From assembly GCF_024296925.1 (NCBI RefSeq), contig NZ_CP101125.1:5520501-5584500 (forward strand): DNA of 64,000 nt, in the 5' to 3' direction. The position numbers were made by a program, and so were the translations under genes. This stretch comes from Pseudomonas nunensis. GTDB lineage: Bacteria > Pseudomonadota > Gammaproteobacteria > Pseudomonadales > Pseudomonadaceae. The notes beneath the pieces are model-generated. The model did no database searches and was not told the DNA's origin. It saw nothing but the letters and a program-made list of their open reading frames with translations. Of this stretch, positions 28,301 through 36,595 are shown one piece after another (the stretch's first letter is position 1; each line of letters opens with the position of its first letter).

Positions 28301-28601
28301 TTTCCGCGTAGGGCTCAAGGAAGAAATCGAACGGATTGAATACCGCCATTTCCGCCAGCAGATCGACTTCGATCCGCAGCTCATCGGTTTTCTCCGGGAA
28401 CACCAGGCGTGCCAGGTAGTTGCCCTGGGGGTCTTGCTGCCAGTTGATGAAATGCTGCTCGGGCGAGACTTTCAGCGCATAGGACAAAATCCGCGTGCGA
28501 CTGTGGGCTGCCGGGCGCAGGCGAACGATCTGCGGACCGAGCTCGACGGCGCGGTCGTAGCGGTAATGCGTGACGTGATGCAATGCGACATGAATCGACA
28601 C
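25326..28601 (-). CDS. Transglutaminase-like / DUF2126 putative amidoligase
   Basis: A 1091-residue protein. Residues about 1-255 are a bacterial transglutaminase-like domain with triad Cys180 (HASGSCRDSAWL), His229 (TDLHAWCEV) and Asp245 (GLDATSG). The rest is DUF2126, a putative amidoligase family with a glutamine-synthetase-like fold (family description from recall). DVRLTMGGEPTFVSIDD at 324-340, EVNVQPS at 661-667 and GTGGGNHFVLGG at 702-713 are candidate metal and ATP-binding segments. The start is GTG at 28601 with AGGAGG seven bases upstream. A sigma-54 promoter lies just ahead. Substrates and products are unknown. Confidence 0.85.
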   Translation of the reverse strand: MSIHVALHHVTHYRYDRAVELGPQIVRLRPAAHSRTRILSYALKVSPEQHFINWQQDPQGNYLARLVFPEKTDELRIEVDLLAEMAVFNPFDFFLEPYAEKIPFTYAADERKELAPYLETLPLTPKFKAYLDGIDRTPLPSVDFLVALNQRLSEDIGYLIRMEPGVQTPEHTLEHASGSCRDSAWLLVQLLRNLGLAARFVSGYLIQLTADVKSLDGPSGTEVDFTDLHAWCEVYLPGAGWIGLDATSGLFAGEGHIPLACSPDPGSAAPISGLVEPCECEFTHEMSVERIWEAPRVTKPYTEDQWLAIQALGRQIDADLLEGDVRLTMGGEPTFVSIDDPDGAEWNTAALGPDKRRLSAELFQRMRKHYAPKGLVHFGQGKWYPGEQLPRWSLNCYWRRDGVPIWHNSALIADEQEDYGADGELAGRFLASVAERLKIPTRFVFPAYEDNFYYLWREGTLPLNVSAEDSRLEEPLERARLRKVFGQGLDKVIGQVLPLARTAKGDQWQSGRWYLRDEHCRLVPGDSPLGYRLPLGSQPWVKAAEYPFIYPNDPNQEFPALPDTQQLNSPGTPAEAIERDIEIDESADWLTRTAFCAEARDGRLYLFMPPLERVEDYLELVTAIEATAQELHCPVLLEGYEPPSDPRLSNFRITPDPGVIEVNVQPSATWDELVERTEFLYEEARQTRLTTEKFMIDGRHTGTGGGNHFVLGGATPADSPFLRRPDLLRSLISYWHNHPSLSYLFSGLFIGPTSQAPRVDEARNDSLYELEIAFAQMPKPGEECAPWLVDRLLRNLLIDVTGNTHRAEFCVDKLYSPDGTTGRLGLLELRAFEMPPHARMSLAQQLLLRALVARFWREPYAPPKLARWGTELHDRFLLPHFIEQDFADVIVDLNAAGYPVRAEWFAAHLEFRFPKVGDYAVSGIELEVRQALEPWHVLGEEGAVGGTVRYVDSSLERLQVKVTGLAPQRYLLTCNGIPVPLQPTGRVGEFVAGVRFRAWQPFNCLQPTIPVHAPLVFDLLDTWMERSLGGCQYHVAHPGGRNYDSLPVNANEAESRRMARFFRIGHTPGKLPIPNVTINDELPMTLDLRRF

Positions 28602-28640
28602 GGCGTGCCTCCTGCGAGCCTTAAGCGTATTCGACAGCGC

Positions 28641-28655
28641 GCAAGACTTATGCCA
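28641..28655 (-). promoter_or_regulatory. Sigma-54 promoter for the amidoligase operon
   Basis: The minus strand reads TGGCATAAGTCTTGC, matching TGGCAC-N5-TTGC at all but one position with correct GG-N10-GC spacing. The transcript should start near 28629, 28 bases before the GTG start, with the AGGAGG site inside the leader. It separates this operon from the membrane-protein gene upstream. Confidence 0.75.
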
Positions 28656-28697
28656 TCGCGCAGCGCTGGCGCTTTCATAGATTGCTTAAGGCAGTAC

Positions 28698-28756
28698 AGC
28701 ACCAAAATCGGGCGACGCGGGAATTTGGTTGGAGGGGATTGCACGCAAATGTCGCA
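28698..28756 (-). promoter_or_regulatory. Two NtrC-like enhancer sites upstream of DUF2126
   Basis: TGCACG-CAAAT-GTCGCA at 28740-28756 fits TGCACC-N5-GGTGCA at 9 of 12 positions; AGCACC-AAAAT-CGGGCG at 28698-28714 fits at 8 of 12. Their centres are about 119 and 77 bases upstream of the predicted sigma-54 start, the usual distance for NtrC enhancers. The matches are imperfect. Confidence 0.45.
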
Positions 28757-28774
28757 AGGCATGACTGCCGGGGT

Positions 28775-29296
28775 TCATCGATGGGGTTTCAGGCTGGCTT
28801 CAAGACGCTTGATCCGCTGACGGATGCGGGCGCCCACTTGCAACACCAGAATCGCGCGCTGATAGCGACGCTTGCTCATCAAATACAAGCCGATCAGCGA
28901 CGGAATTGCCGCGATCCAGGTAAACCCCACATGGCTTGCTTCAAGCATCGCCAGCAATGTGCTCGACAGGCAGAACACCAGCATGCAGAACAAACCCCAG
29001 ACCGCTTTGGGGTAACCGCGAATCAACGCGATAAAACACCCTGACATCAGCAAACACCCGCCCATCATGCCGATCAGGATGTACTCCATCATCGGGTAAT
29101 CCCGTGGGAAAAATACCTCGCCGAACAACGTGCCGGTCAACGAAATGGCGAAAATCGTCATCATCATGACCACTACATGAATCCACCCGTAACGCCGCGC
29201 ATAGGGTTGCCAGGCCAGCCAATGGGCAAACTTCAACTGCATGAGTTTGTCGGCAGTCGATTGTTGTTGCGAGGGGGATTTCTTGCGGCGAGCCAT
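28775..29296 (-). CDS. Small integral membrane protein, unknown function
   Basis: A 173-residue protein. After a basic N terminus (MARRKKSPSQQQ) come four hydrophobic segments, at about residues 40-62, 72-92, 99-119 and 121-140, and a basic C-terminal tail. The ATG at 29296 has AAGGAAG upstream; the longer frame to 29341 runs into a terminator. It is on the same strand as the amidoligase operon, 173 bases ahead of it, but the sigma-54 promoter between them argues for separate control. No family recognised with certainty. Confidence 0.7.
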   Translation of the reverse strand: MARRKKSPSQQQSTADKLMQLKFAHWLAWQPYARRYGWIHVVVMMMTIFAISLTGTLFGEVFFPRDYPMMEYILIGMMGGCLLMSGCFIALIRGYPKAVWGLFCMLVFCLSSTLLAMLEASHVGFTWIAAIPSLIGLYLMSKRRYQRAILVLQVGARIRQRIKRLEASLKPHR

Positions 29297-29336
29297 GGAT
29301 TTCTTCCTTGAAATTGAAAGGCTGGAACGATCAACA

Positions 29337-29373
29337 GACAAAAAAACGCCAACCCGAAGGTTGGCGTTTTGTC
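29337..29373. terminator. Terminator after ygiQ
   Basis: Stem AACGCCAACC / GGTTGGCGTT around CGAA, with an A run at the left and T run at the right, 15 bases after the ygiQ stop. Confidence 0.88.
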
Positions 29374-29387
29374 AGAGCTGGCGAAGC

Positions 29388-31694
29388 TTAGCGCGGCACA
29401 ACCGGTTTGCGCGCAGGCTTGGGCCCTTTGCCTTTGGCCGCGTCCTTACGCTCCTTGGCAGCTTGCTGATTGCGGGCGAACGCCGCAGCCTTGGCCTGTT
29501 CACGCTTGTCCCACGGGTTGCCACCATCGCTGGCACGCGGCGGCAGGCCGGTGTGCTGGGTCAGAATCTTGGTGGTCTTCTCGCCTGCCACTTTATGGCT
29601 GCCAGCCGGCGTCGAGTTCTTGCGACGGGCGCTCTGGTAGCTGTCGGTCGCTGGCTGATGCAGCGGGATCAACTGGTTCTTGCCCGGCCCGATCAGGTCG
29701 GCGCGGCCCATACGGGTCAGCGCTTCACGCAGCATCGGCCAGCCTTTCGGGTCGTGGTAACGCAAGAACGCCTTGTGCAGACGACGCTGCTCTTCGCTCT
29801 TGACGATGGTCACGGCGTCGCTCTTGTAAGTGACCTTGCGCAGCGGGTTCTTGCCCGAGTGGTACATCGCGGTGGCGGTGGCCATCGGCGACGGGTAGAA
29901 CGCCTGCACCTGGTCGGCGCGGAAGCCGTTGCCCTTGAGCCACAGGGCCAGGTTCATCATGTCTTCATCGGTGGTGCCCGGGTGGGCGGCGATGAAGTAC
30001 GGAATCAGGTACTGCTCTTTCCCGGCTTCCTTGGAATACTTCTCGAACATGCGCTTGAACTTGTCATAGCTGCCAATGCCCGGCTTCATCATCTGGTTGA
30101 GCGGACCTTCCTCGGTGTGTTCCGGGGCGATCTTCAGGTAGCCACCGACGTGGTGAGTTACCAGTTCCTTGACGTATTCCGGCGACTCGACCGCGAGGTC
30201 GTAGCGCAGGCCGGAAGCAATCAGGATCTTCTTCACACCCGGCAAGGCACGGGCGCTGCGATAGAGCTGGATCAGCGACGAGTGGTCGGTGTTCAAATTC
30301 GGGCAGATGCCAGGGAACACGCACGATGGCTTGCGGCACGCGGATTCGATTTCCGGGCTCTTGCAGGCGATGCGGTACATGTTCGCGGTCGGGCCGCCGA
30401 GGTCGGAAATGACGCCGGTGAAGCCTGGCACCTTGTCGCGGATCTCTTCGATTTCGCGAATGATCGACTCTTCGGAACGGTTCTGGATGATCCGGCCTTC
30501 GTGCTCGGTGATCGAGCAGAACGTGCAGCCGCCGAAGCAGCCACGCATGATGTTCACCGAGAAACGGATCATGTCGTAGGCCGGAATCTTTTCCTTGCCG
30601 TACGCCGGATGCGGAATCCGTGCGTAAGGCATGCCGAACACGTAGTCCATTTCTTCGGTGGTCATCGGAATCGGCGGCGGGTTGAACCAGACGTCGACTT
30701 CGCCATGCTTCTGCACCAGCGCACGGGCGTTGCCCGGGTTGGTTTCGAGGTGAAGCACGCGGTTGGCGTGAGCATAAAGAACGGCGTCGCCACGGACTTT
30801 CTCAACCGACGGCAGACGAATCACAGTCTTGTCGCGCGTCATCTTCGGGCTGGCCAGAATCTGCACGACTTTGGCTTCTTCCGGATCGTCAAGCGGCCCC
30901 TTTTCCTGCTCGATGGCGCAGGCCTGGGTGTCCTGGGTGTTCACGTACGGGTTGATGATCTTGTCGACCTTGCCCGGACGGTCGATACGCGTGGAATCGA
31001 CTTCGTACCAGTCTTTCGGCGTGTCACGACGGATGAACGCGGTGCCGCGCACGTCGGTGATGTCTTCGATCTTGTGACCGTAGGACAGACGCTGGGCGAC
31101 TTCGACAATCGCACGCTCGGCGTTGCCGTACAGCAGAATGTCGGCGCTGGCGTCGATCAGGATCGAGTTGCGTACCCGGTCCTGCCAGTAATCGTAGTGG
31201 GCGATGCGGCGCAGGGAAGCTTCGATGCCACCGAGGACGATCGGCACGTTTTTATAGGCTTCCTTGCAGCGCTGGCTGTAGACCAGGCTCGCACGATCCG
31301 GACGTTTGCCCGCCAGGCCACCAGGGGTGTAGGCGTCATCGGAGCGGATTTTCTTGTCGGCGGTGTAGCGGTTGATCATCGAATCCATGTTGCCGGCCGC
31401 GACACCGAAGAACAGGTTCGGCTCGCCGAGCTTCATGAAGTCGTCTTTGGACTGCCAGTTCGGCTGGGCAATGATCCCGACGCGGAAGCCTTGCGACTCC
31501 AGCAGCCGGCCAATGATCGCCATGCCGAACGACGGATGGTCAACGTACGCATCGCCGGTGACGATGATGATGTCGCAGGAATCCCAGCCAAGCTGATCCA
31601 TCTCCTCCCTGCTCATGGGCAGGAATGGCGCTGGCCCGAAACATTCGGCCCAGTACTTGGGATAGTCAAATAACGGCTTGGCTGCTTGCATCAT
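29388..31694 (-). CDS. ygiQ: YgiQ-family radical SAM protein
   Basis: A 768-residue radical SAM protein. The iron-sulfur cluster motif C-x3-C-x2-C is at Cys386, Cys390 and Cys393 (CFGGCTFC), and N-terminal residues 40-160 form the family-specific UPF0313 part. The last 60 residues are Lys/Ala-rich and probably disordered. Members are widespread, but the reaction is not settled. It lies alone between a strong terminator and a REP pair. A long antisense frame is only a shadow. Confidence 0.88.
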   Translation of the reverse strand: MMQAAKPLFDYPKYWAECFGPAPFLPMSREEMDQLGWDSCDIIIVTGDAYVDHPSFGMAIIGRLLESQGFRVGIIAQPNWQSKDDFMKLGEPNLFFGVAAGNMDSMINRYTADKKIRSDDAYTPGGLAGKRPDRASLVYSQRCKEAYKNVPIVLGGIEASLRRIAHYDYWQDRVRNSILIDASADILLYGNAERAIVEVAQRLSYGHKIEDITDVRGTAFIRRDTPKDWYEVDSTRIDRPGKVDKIINPYVNTQDTQACAIEQEKGPLDDPEEAKVVQILASPKMTRDKTVIRLPSVEKVRGDAVLYAHANRVLHLETNPGNARALVQKHGEVDVWFNPPPIPMTTEEMDYVFGMPYARIPHPAYGKEKIPAYDMIRFSVNIMRGCFGGCTFCSITEHEGRIIQNRSEESIIREIEEIRDKVPGFTGVISDLGGPTANMYRIACKSPEIESACRKPSCVFPGICPNLNTDHSSLIQLYRSARALPGVKKILIASGLRYDLAVESPEYVKELVTHHVGGYLKIAPEHTEEGPLNQMMKPGIGSYDKFKRMFEKYSKEAGKEQYLIPYFIAAHPGTTDEDMMNLALWLKGNGFRADQVQAFYPSPMATATAMYHSGKNPLRKVTYKSDAVTIVKSEEQRRLHKAFLRYHDPKGWPMLREALTRMGRADLIGPGKNQLIPLHQPATDSYQSARRKNSTPAGSHKVAGEKTTKILTQHTGLPPRASDGGNPWDKREQAKAAAFARNQQAAKERKDAAKGKGPKPARKPVVPR

Positions 31695-31796
31695 GTCGAT
31701 AACCGGTGTTGGCTTTCATTGAATTTCGCGGGCGCGGAATATAGCACAAAAAATAACCAATTCCGACGGCTATGGTCGGAAATTGCGTTGGACCCA

Positions 31797-31888
31797 TGTG
31801 GGAGCGGGCTTGCTCGCGAAAGCGGTGTGTCATCCAGCAAATTTGCCGAATGTGATACCGCCTTCGCGAGCAAGCCCGCTCCCACAGG
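31797..31888. repeat. REP inverted pair
   Basis: REP pair (GTGGGAGCGGGCTTGCTCGC and complement) between dnaB and ygiQ, adjacent to the dnaB stop. Confidence 0.9.
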
Positions 31889-31892
31889 TAAA

Positions 31893-33287
31893 TCACTCGT
31901 CGTCGAAGTTGTAGCTGCCCGGCGCGAGGTTTTCGAAGCGGGTGTATTTACCGATGAACGCCAGTCGCGACGTACCGATCGGACCGTTCCGCTGTTTACC
32001 GATGATGATCTCGGCGATGCCCTTGTGCTCGGTTTCCGGGTGATACACCTCATCCCGGTACACGAACATGATTACGTCAGCATCCTGCTCGATCGCTCCG
32101 GATTCCCGGAGGTCGGAGTTGATCGGACGTTTGTTCGGCCGTTGCTCCAGGGAGCGGTTGAGCTGCGAGAGCGCCACCACCGGGCAATTGAACTCCTTGG
32201 CCAGGGCTTTCAAGGAACGGGAGATTTCGGAAATCTCGTTGGTCCGGTTGTCGCCGCCGGAGCCTGGAATCTGCATCAATTGCAGGTAGTCGATCATGAT
32301 CAGGGCGACATCGCCGTGCTCACGCACCAGGCGCCGGGTCCGCGCGCGCATCTCTGAAGGGCTGATACCCGCCGTATCGTCGATGAACAACTTGCGATCG
32401 TTGAGCAGGTTGACCGCCGAGGTCAGGCGCGGCCAATCGTCGTCATCGAGGCGACCGGCCCGGACCTTGGTCTGGTCGATACGGCCCAGGGACGACAACA
32501 TACGCATGATCAGCGATTCACCTGGCATCTCCAGCGAGTAGACCAGGACGCACTTGTCGCTGCGCAACACGGCGTTTTCCACCAGGTTCATCGCAAAGGT
32601 GGTTTTACCCATGGACGGACGGCCGGCGACGATGATCAGGTCGGACGGCTGCAGGCCGCTGGTCATCCCGTCGAGGTCGGTGTAGCCGGTGGACAGGCCA
32701 GTGATGGCGTTGTCAGTGTTGAACAAGGTGTCGATGCGGTCGATGGCCTTGGTCAGCAGATCATTCACGCTCACCGGGCCGCCGGTTTTTGGCCGGGCCT
32801 CGGCGATCTGGAAGATTTGCCGTTCGGCTTCGTCGAGAATTTCTTCTGCGGTGCGGCCTTCCGGGTTGAAGGCGCTGTCGGCAATCTCGCTGGCGATGCC
32901 GATCAGTTGGCGCAAGGTCGCCCGCGCACGGACGATCTGGGCATACGCCTTGATGTTGGCGACGGACGGCGTGTTTTTCGCCAGTTCGCCGAGGTAACCG
33001 AGGCCACCCACTTGCGAGGTCTGACCTTCCTTGTCCAATTGCTCGGCCAGGGTCACGACGTCGATTGGCGAGTTCATGTCCGCCAGTTTGGCGATCGCAC
33101 GGAAGATCAGGCGGTGGTCATGTCGATAGAAATCGCCGTCCGACACTTGATCGAGCACGCGTTCCCAGGCGTTGTTGTCCAGCATCAAACCACCGAGCAC
33201 GGCCTGTTCGGCCTCGATGGAATGCGGCGGCACCTTCAGGGCAGCAGTTTGCAGATCGTATTGCTCAGGAGCGGAGATATCGTTCAT
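31893..33287 (-). CDS. dnaB: Replicative DNA helicase
   Basis: The hexameric 5'-3' helicase of the replication fork, 464 residues. The N-terminal DnaG-interacting domain spans about 20-120 and the RecA-like motor has Walker A GRPSMGKTT at 222-230 and the loop RSLKALAKEFNCPVVALSQLNRS further on. ATG 33287 is chosen; the frame starts with a GTG two codons earlier, which adds two residues. No intein is present. It follows rplI in the ribosomal-protein cluster. Confidence 0.96.
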   Translation of the reverse strand: MNDISAPEQYDLQTAALKVPPHSIEAEQAVLGGLMLDNNAWERVLDQVSDGDFYRHDHRLIFRAIAKLADMNSPIDVVTLAEQLDKEGQTSQVGGLGYLGELAKNTPSVANIKAYAQIVRARATLRQLIGIASEIADSAFNPEGRTAEEILDEAERQIFQIAEARPKTGGPVSVNDLLTKAIDRIDTLFNTDNAITGLSTGYTDLDGMTSGLQPSDLIIVAGRPSMGKTTFAMNLVENAVLRSDKCVLVYSLEMPGESLIMRMLSSLGRIDQTKVRAGRLDDDDWPRLTSAVNLLNDRKLFIDDTAGISPSEMRARTRRLVREHGDVALIMIDYLQLMQIPGSGGDNRTNEISEISRSLKALAKEFNCPVVALSQLNRSLEQRPNKRPINSDLRESGAIEQDADVIMFVYRDEVYHPETEHKGIAEIIIGKQRNGPIGTSRLAFIGKYTRFENLAPGSYNFDDE

Positions 33288-33330
33288 GGCCACTTGGTTA
33301 TTTTATGAAAAGCAGGGATTACAGAAAGAC

Positions 33331-33364
33331 AAAGGGCACGACCTGTAAACAGGATCGTGCCCGA
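33331..33364 (-). terminator. Terminator between rplI and dnaB
   Basis: GGGCACGA-CCTG pairs with CAGGATCGTGCCC (one bulge) around TAAA, followed on the minus strand by CTTTGTCTTT. It separates the ribosomal-protein transcript from dnaB. Confidence 0.75.
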
Positions 33365-33407
33365 TGTTACCGGCAAGCACCCGAGGGTGCCAGCCGACAA
33401 GTGCTGC

Positions 33408-33854
33408 TTAAGCTGCTACCACGACAACGCGTACGGTGGCTTCAACTTCGGCGTGCAGGTGCACGGCTACGTCGAATTCACCTACGTTACGGATAGTGCC
33501 GTTCGGCAGACGAACTTCGCTTTTTGCAACTTCAACGCCAGAGGCGGTCAGTGCATCAGCGATGTCGTGAGTACCGATCGAACCGAACAGCTTGCCTTCG
33601 TCACCGGCGGTGGCAGTGATAGTCACTTCCAGCTCAGCCAGTTGGGCGGCGCGGTTTTCAGCCGAAGTTTTGCGGTCTGCTGCGGCTTTTTCCAGCTCAG
33701 CGCGACGCTCTTCGAACGCAGCCACGTTGGCAGCGGTCGCAGCGGTAGCTTTGCCGTAAGGCAGCAGGTAGTTACGACCGTAACCAGCCTTAACGTTCAC
33801 TTTGTCACCCAGGTTGCCCAGGTTGGTGACTTTTTCCAGAAGGATCAGTTGCAT
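33408..33854 (-). CDS. rplI: 50S ribosomal protein L9
   Basis: A 148-residue protein binding the base of the L1 stalk region of 23S rRNA. The N-terminal domain [19 protein letters not shown] and the long linking helix are typical. It is last in the rpsF-rpsR-DUF2232-rplI cluster. Confidence 0.96.
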   Translation of the reverse strand: MQLILLEKVTNLGNLGDKVNVKAGYGRNYLLPYGKATAATAANVAAFEERRAELEKAAADRKTSAENRAAQLAELEVTITATAGDEGKLFGSIGTHDIADALTASGVEVAKSEVRLPNGTIRNVGEFDVAVHLHAEVEATVRVVVVAA

Positions 33855-33873
33855 GTGAAAATCCTCTTAACTT

Positions 33874-34767
33874 TTAACCTTCACCGTTCGCGTTATCGGC
33901 GTCTTTCGACTGCAGACGACCGCGAAAATCAATCAGGCTGTCGACGATGGCCAAGACCACCAGCAACGGATAGATCAGCTGCATGAACAGCAACAGCGTT
34001 ACGTACAACCCGACCAGCCAGAATCGGCCCAGTCGCTTTTGCGCCACCAGCCCGTGAATCAGGGCCAGCCCGGCGAATACCAGCGGTACACTGCACAACG
34101 GCGTCAACATCGCCAACTGGGAACCGAAGTTCGGCCCCAACAGCATGAACGCCAGCAGTAACATCGCCAGCCCCAGCGGGAATCGGATGGCGCGAAACTC
34201 GCGACCAAATCCACCCGGGTTGTACAACAACGCCTGCCAGTAGCGCCCGACAAGCAGGCTCAGCACACTGACGATTTGCAACAAGGCCGCAATCAGGCCG
34301 GTCAGGACCGGTGCAATCAGGGACGCGAAACGCGCTTGCTCATCTACCGACAACTTCTGGTAGACATCACCGAGTAGCGACGGCATGACCTTTATCAAGG
34401 CCTGCGCCAACATCTCGATTTGGGGAGCAAAAGCTGTCCCCAGCACCACTGCAAACACCACTCCCATCGCTATGCTGACCAGCAGCACGCGGTTCCAGGA
34501 CTCGCTTGCGCGCAAAACCAACGCAAGGCTCGAAGACCCCAGCAGCACCAGAAGTGCCCGTGGATCATCGGAGTAAAGCCACCAGACCAAGGCCGGCAGC
34601 AGTCCCAGAGCAAGTACGCCAATGGCGTCCTTCAATCCGCGCCGCAGGAGCACGAGGCATCCAGCGGCAGCACCCAACCAATACAACAACGGCAATGTCG
34701 CGCATCCAGCCACTACCAGAGTGGCCTGCACACGGCCGCGCATGATGAACTCAGCTATGGCGCGCAT
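33874..34767 (-). CDS. DUF2232-like membrane protein
   Basis: A 297-residue protein with about eight hydrophobic spans between residues 14 and 280 and a short charged tail. The same type of gene sits between rpsR and rplI in other pseudomonads. It is likely DUF2232/YybS-related, but the function is unknown. It is 36 bases after rpsR and 19 before rplI, so it is in the same transcript as the ribosomal proteins. Confidence 0.8.
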   Translation of the reverse strand: MRAIAEFIMRGRVQATLVVAGCATLPLLYWLGAAAGCLVLLRRGLKDAIGVLALGLLPALVWWLYSDDPRALLVLLGSSSLALVLRASESWNRVLLVSIAMGVVFAVVLGTAFAPQIEMLAQALIKVMPSLLGDVYQKLSVDEQARFASLIAPVLTGLIAALLQIVSVLSLLVGRYWQALLYNPGGFGREFRAIRFPLGLAMLLLAFMLLGPNFGSQLAMLTPLCSVPLVFAGLALIHGLVAQKRLGRFWLVGLYVTLLLFMQLIYPLLVVLAIVDSLIDFRGRLQSKDADNANGEG

Positions 34768-34803
34768 GCATTCAATCCTTTGCTACGTGTCGACTGCCCG
34801 GTC

Positions 34804-35034
34804 TCAGCGGCCGTGGCTGTCGGTGTAGGCCAGCAGGGCCAGGAAGCGGGCGCGCTTGATAGCGGTGGCCAGCTGACGCTGATAACGAGCTTTGGTACCG
34901 GTGATACGGCTTGGAACGATTTTGCCGGTCTCGGATACGTATGCTTTCAGGGTGTTGAGATCTTTGTAATCGATCTCTTTCACGTCTTCAGCGGTGAAGC
35001 GGCAGAATTTACGACGACGGAAGAAACGTGCCAT
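34804..35034 (-). CDS. rpsR: 30S ribosomal protein S18
   Basis: A 76-residue basic protein ([20 protein letters not shown]) that binds 16S rRNA together with S6. It follows rpsF after 28 bases, the conserved S6-S18 order. Confidence 0.97.
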
Positions 35035-35062
35035 GTAATAGGCTCCTCAAAAGGTCCGTGGA

Positions 35063-35485
35063 TTACTCGTCAGCGTTATCGCTGTTGTCGCTGTCATCAC
35101 TGTCAACGCCTTCGGCGTCGGAGTGCTCAGGACGGTCGCGACGCTCACGGCGCTCACTGCGGTTTTCTTCAGCCTTGAGCATCTCGGATTGGCCGGTAAC
35201 GGCTTCTTCGCGACGGATGACCAGGTTACGGATCACTGCATCGTTGTAGCGGAAGTTGTCTTCCAGCTCGGCCAGGGCCTTGCCAGTGCATTCAACGTTC
35301 AGCATCACGTAGTGAGCCTTGTGAACATTGTTGATTGCATAGGCCAGTTGACGACGGCCCCAATCTTCCAGACGGTGGATTTTGCCGCCGTCTTCTTCGA
35401 TCAGCTTGGTGTAACGCTCTACCATGCCGCCGACTTGCTCGCTTTGATCCGGGTGGACCAAAAAGATGATTTCGTAATGACGCAT
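35063..35485 (-). CDS. rpsF: 30S ribosomal protein S6
   Basis: A 140-residue protein, partner of S18. The fold core ([18 protein letters not shown]) is followed by a long acidic, low-complexity tail (residues about 105-140, ending [13 protein letters not shown]). In Enterobacteria an S6 tail is modified by glutamylation; here the tail is Asp/Ser-rich instead. First gene of the cluster. The region 35486-35683 upstream holds its promoter and no gene that I can see. Confidence 0.97.
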   Translation of the reverse strand: MRHYEIIFLVHPDQSEQVGGMVERYTKLIEEDGGKIHRLEDWGRRQLAYAINNVHKAHYVMLNVECTGKALAELEDNFRYNDAVIRNLVIRREEAVTGQSEMLKAEENRSERRERRDRPEHSDAEGVDSDDSDNSDNADE

Positions 35486-35681
35486 GAATGCTCCTTACGG
35501 GTTGTAGCCTGCCGCTCAAAAGCGGTCAGACAAGGAGTGAATGACACTTATGGACTTGCTTGCGATAGACACATGCGTGCCTGCCGTCACAGCAAGGGGC
35601 GCAATTGTAGAGAAGGGACAGGAGAGGTGCAAGGCAATTGGTGATTATTTGAACAATCACCTGGACTCAATTCCGAACACC

Positions 35682-35810
35682 TGTAGGAACCTGTAGGAGC
35701 TGTAGGAGCTGTCGAGTGAAACGAGGCTGCGATCTTTTGATCTTGCTCTTAAAAAACAACATCAAAAGATCGCAGCCTCGTTTCACTCGACAGCTCCTAC
35801 GGGTCCTACG
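35682..35810. repeat. Long palindrome (GAGTGAAACGAGGCTGCG family), expanded copy
   Basis: The left arm begins with three short units (CTGTAGGAAC, CTGTAGGAGC, TGTAGGAGCTGT) and the right arm ends CAGCTCCTAC then GGGTCCTACG. The core arms and AT-rich loop are as in the other copies. It lies between rpsF and the 3' end of rlmB. Confidence 0.9.
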
Positions 35811-35833
35811 GGTTTTGCGAGTCCTGCGTAGTG

Positions 35834-36595
35834 TCAGGACTTTTTGGTGGCGGCTTTTACACTGCGCTGGCGCTGGGCTTCGAACAGACAGACGCCAGTC
35901 GCCACAGATACGTTGAGGCTACTGACGCTGCCGGCCATCGGCAAGTGCACGAGATAGTCGCACAGATCACGAGTCAGACGACGCATGCCGCTGCCTTCCG
36001 CGCCCATGATCAGGATGGTCGGACCGGTCATGTCATGCTGATACAGGCTCTGCTCAGCCTCGCCCGCCGTGCCGACAACCCACAAGCCACGCTGCTTGAG
36101 TTTTTCCAGGGTGCGCGCCAGGTTGGTCACGGCAACCAACGGAATCACTTCCGCCGCACCGCAGGCCACTTTACGCACCGTCGGGGTCAGGGTGGCCGAC
36201 TTGTCCTTCGGCACAATCACCGCCAGCGCACCGGCCGCATCGGCCGAACGCAGGCAAGCGCCAAGGTTGTGCGGATCGGTCACGCCGTCGAGCACCAGCA
36301 GCAGCGGTGCGCCTTCGGAGCGATCGAGCAGCTCGTCGAGCATCGCCTCGCCCCAGACCTGGCTCGGACTCACGTCCGCGACCACGCCTTGGTGCACGCC
36401 TTCGACCCAGGCATCCAGCTCGCGACGCTCGGCGTTGCCGACAGGCACGCGATTGTCGTTTGCCAGCTGGATCAGGGTCTGAACCCGCGGATCGCTGCGG
36501 CCTTCAGCCAACCAGATCTGCTTGACGCGTTTTGGGTGGTGACGCAACAACGCTTCTACCGCATGCACGCCGTAGATTTTTTCCAACTGACTCAT
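35834..36595 (-). CDS. rlmB: 23S rRNA (guanosine-2251-2'-O)-methyltransferase
   Basis: A 253-residue SPOUT-class methyltransferase that modifies G2251 in the P loop of 23S rRNA. The N-terminal substrate-binding domain covers 1-80 and the SPOUT core has N-x-GACLRSADAAGA near residue 112, IMGAEGSGM near 195 and the knot motif SLNVSVATGV near 225. Its start overlaps the rnr stop by four bases (36592-36595), as is usual for this pair. Confidence 0.95.
   Translation of the reverse strand: MSQLEKIYGVHAVEALLRHHPKRVKQIWLAEGRSDPRVQTLIQLANDNRVPVGNAERRELDAWVEGVHQGVVADVSPSQVWGEAMLDELLDRSEGAPLLLVLDGVTDPHNLGACLRSADAAGALAVIVPKDKSATLTPTVRKVACGAAEVIPLVAVTNLARTLEKLKQRGLWVVGTAGEAEQSLYQHDMTGPTILIMGAEGSGMRRLTRDLCDYLVHLPMAGSVSSLNVSVATGVCLFEAQRQRSVKAATKKS

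Noticed and set aside
28690..28704. TGGTGCTGTACTGCC on the minus strand, a second sigma-54-like element
   Set aside because: Spacing is one base short; the site at 28641-28655 fits better. Its likeness to the element at 13066 may reflect overlap with NtrC-like half sites.
29241..31673. 810-residue frame antisense to ygiQ
   Set aside because: Composition is Val/His/Arg/Gln-rich and is typical of the shadow of a high-G+C gene; ygiQ on the other strand has clear motifs.
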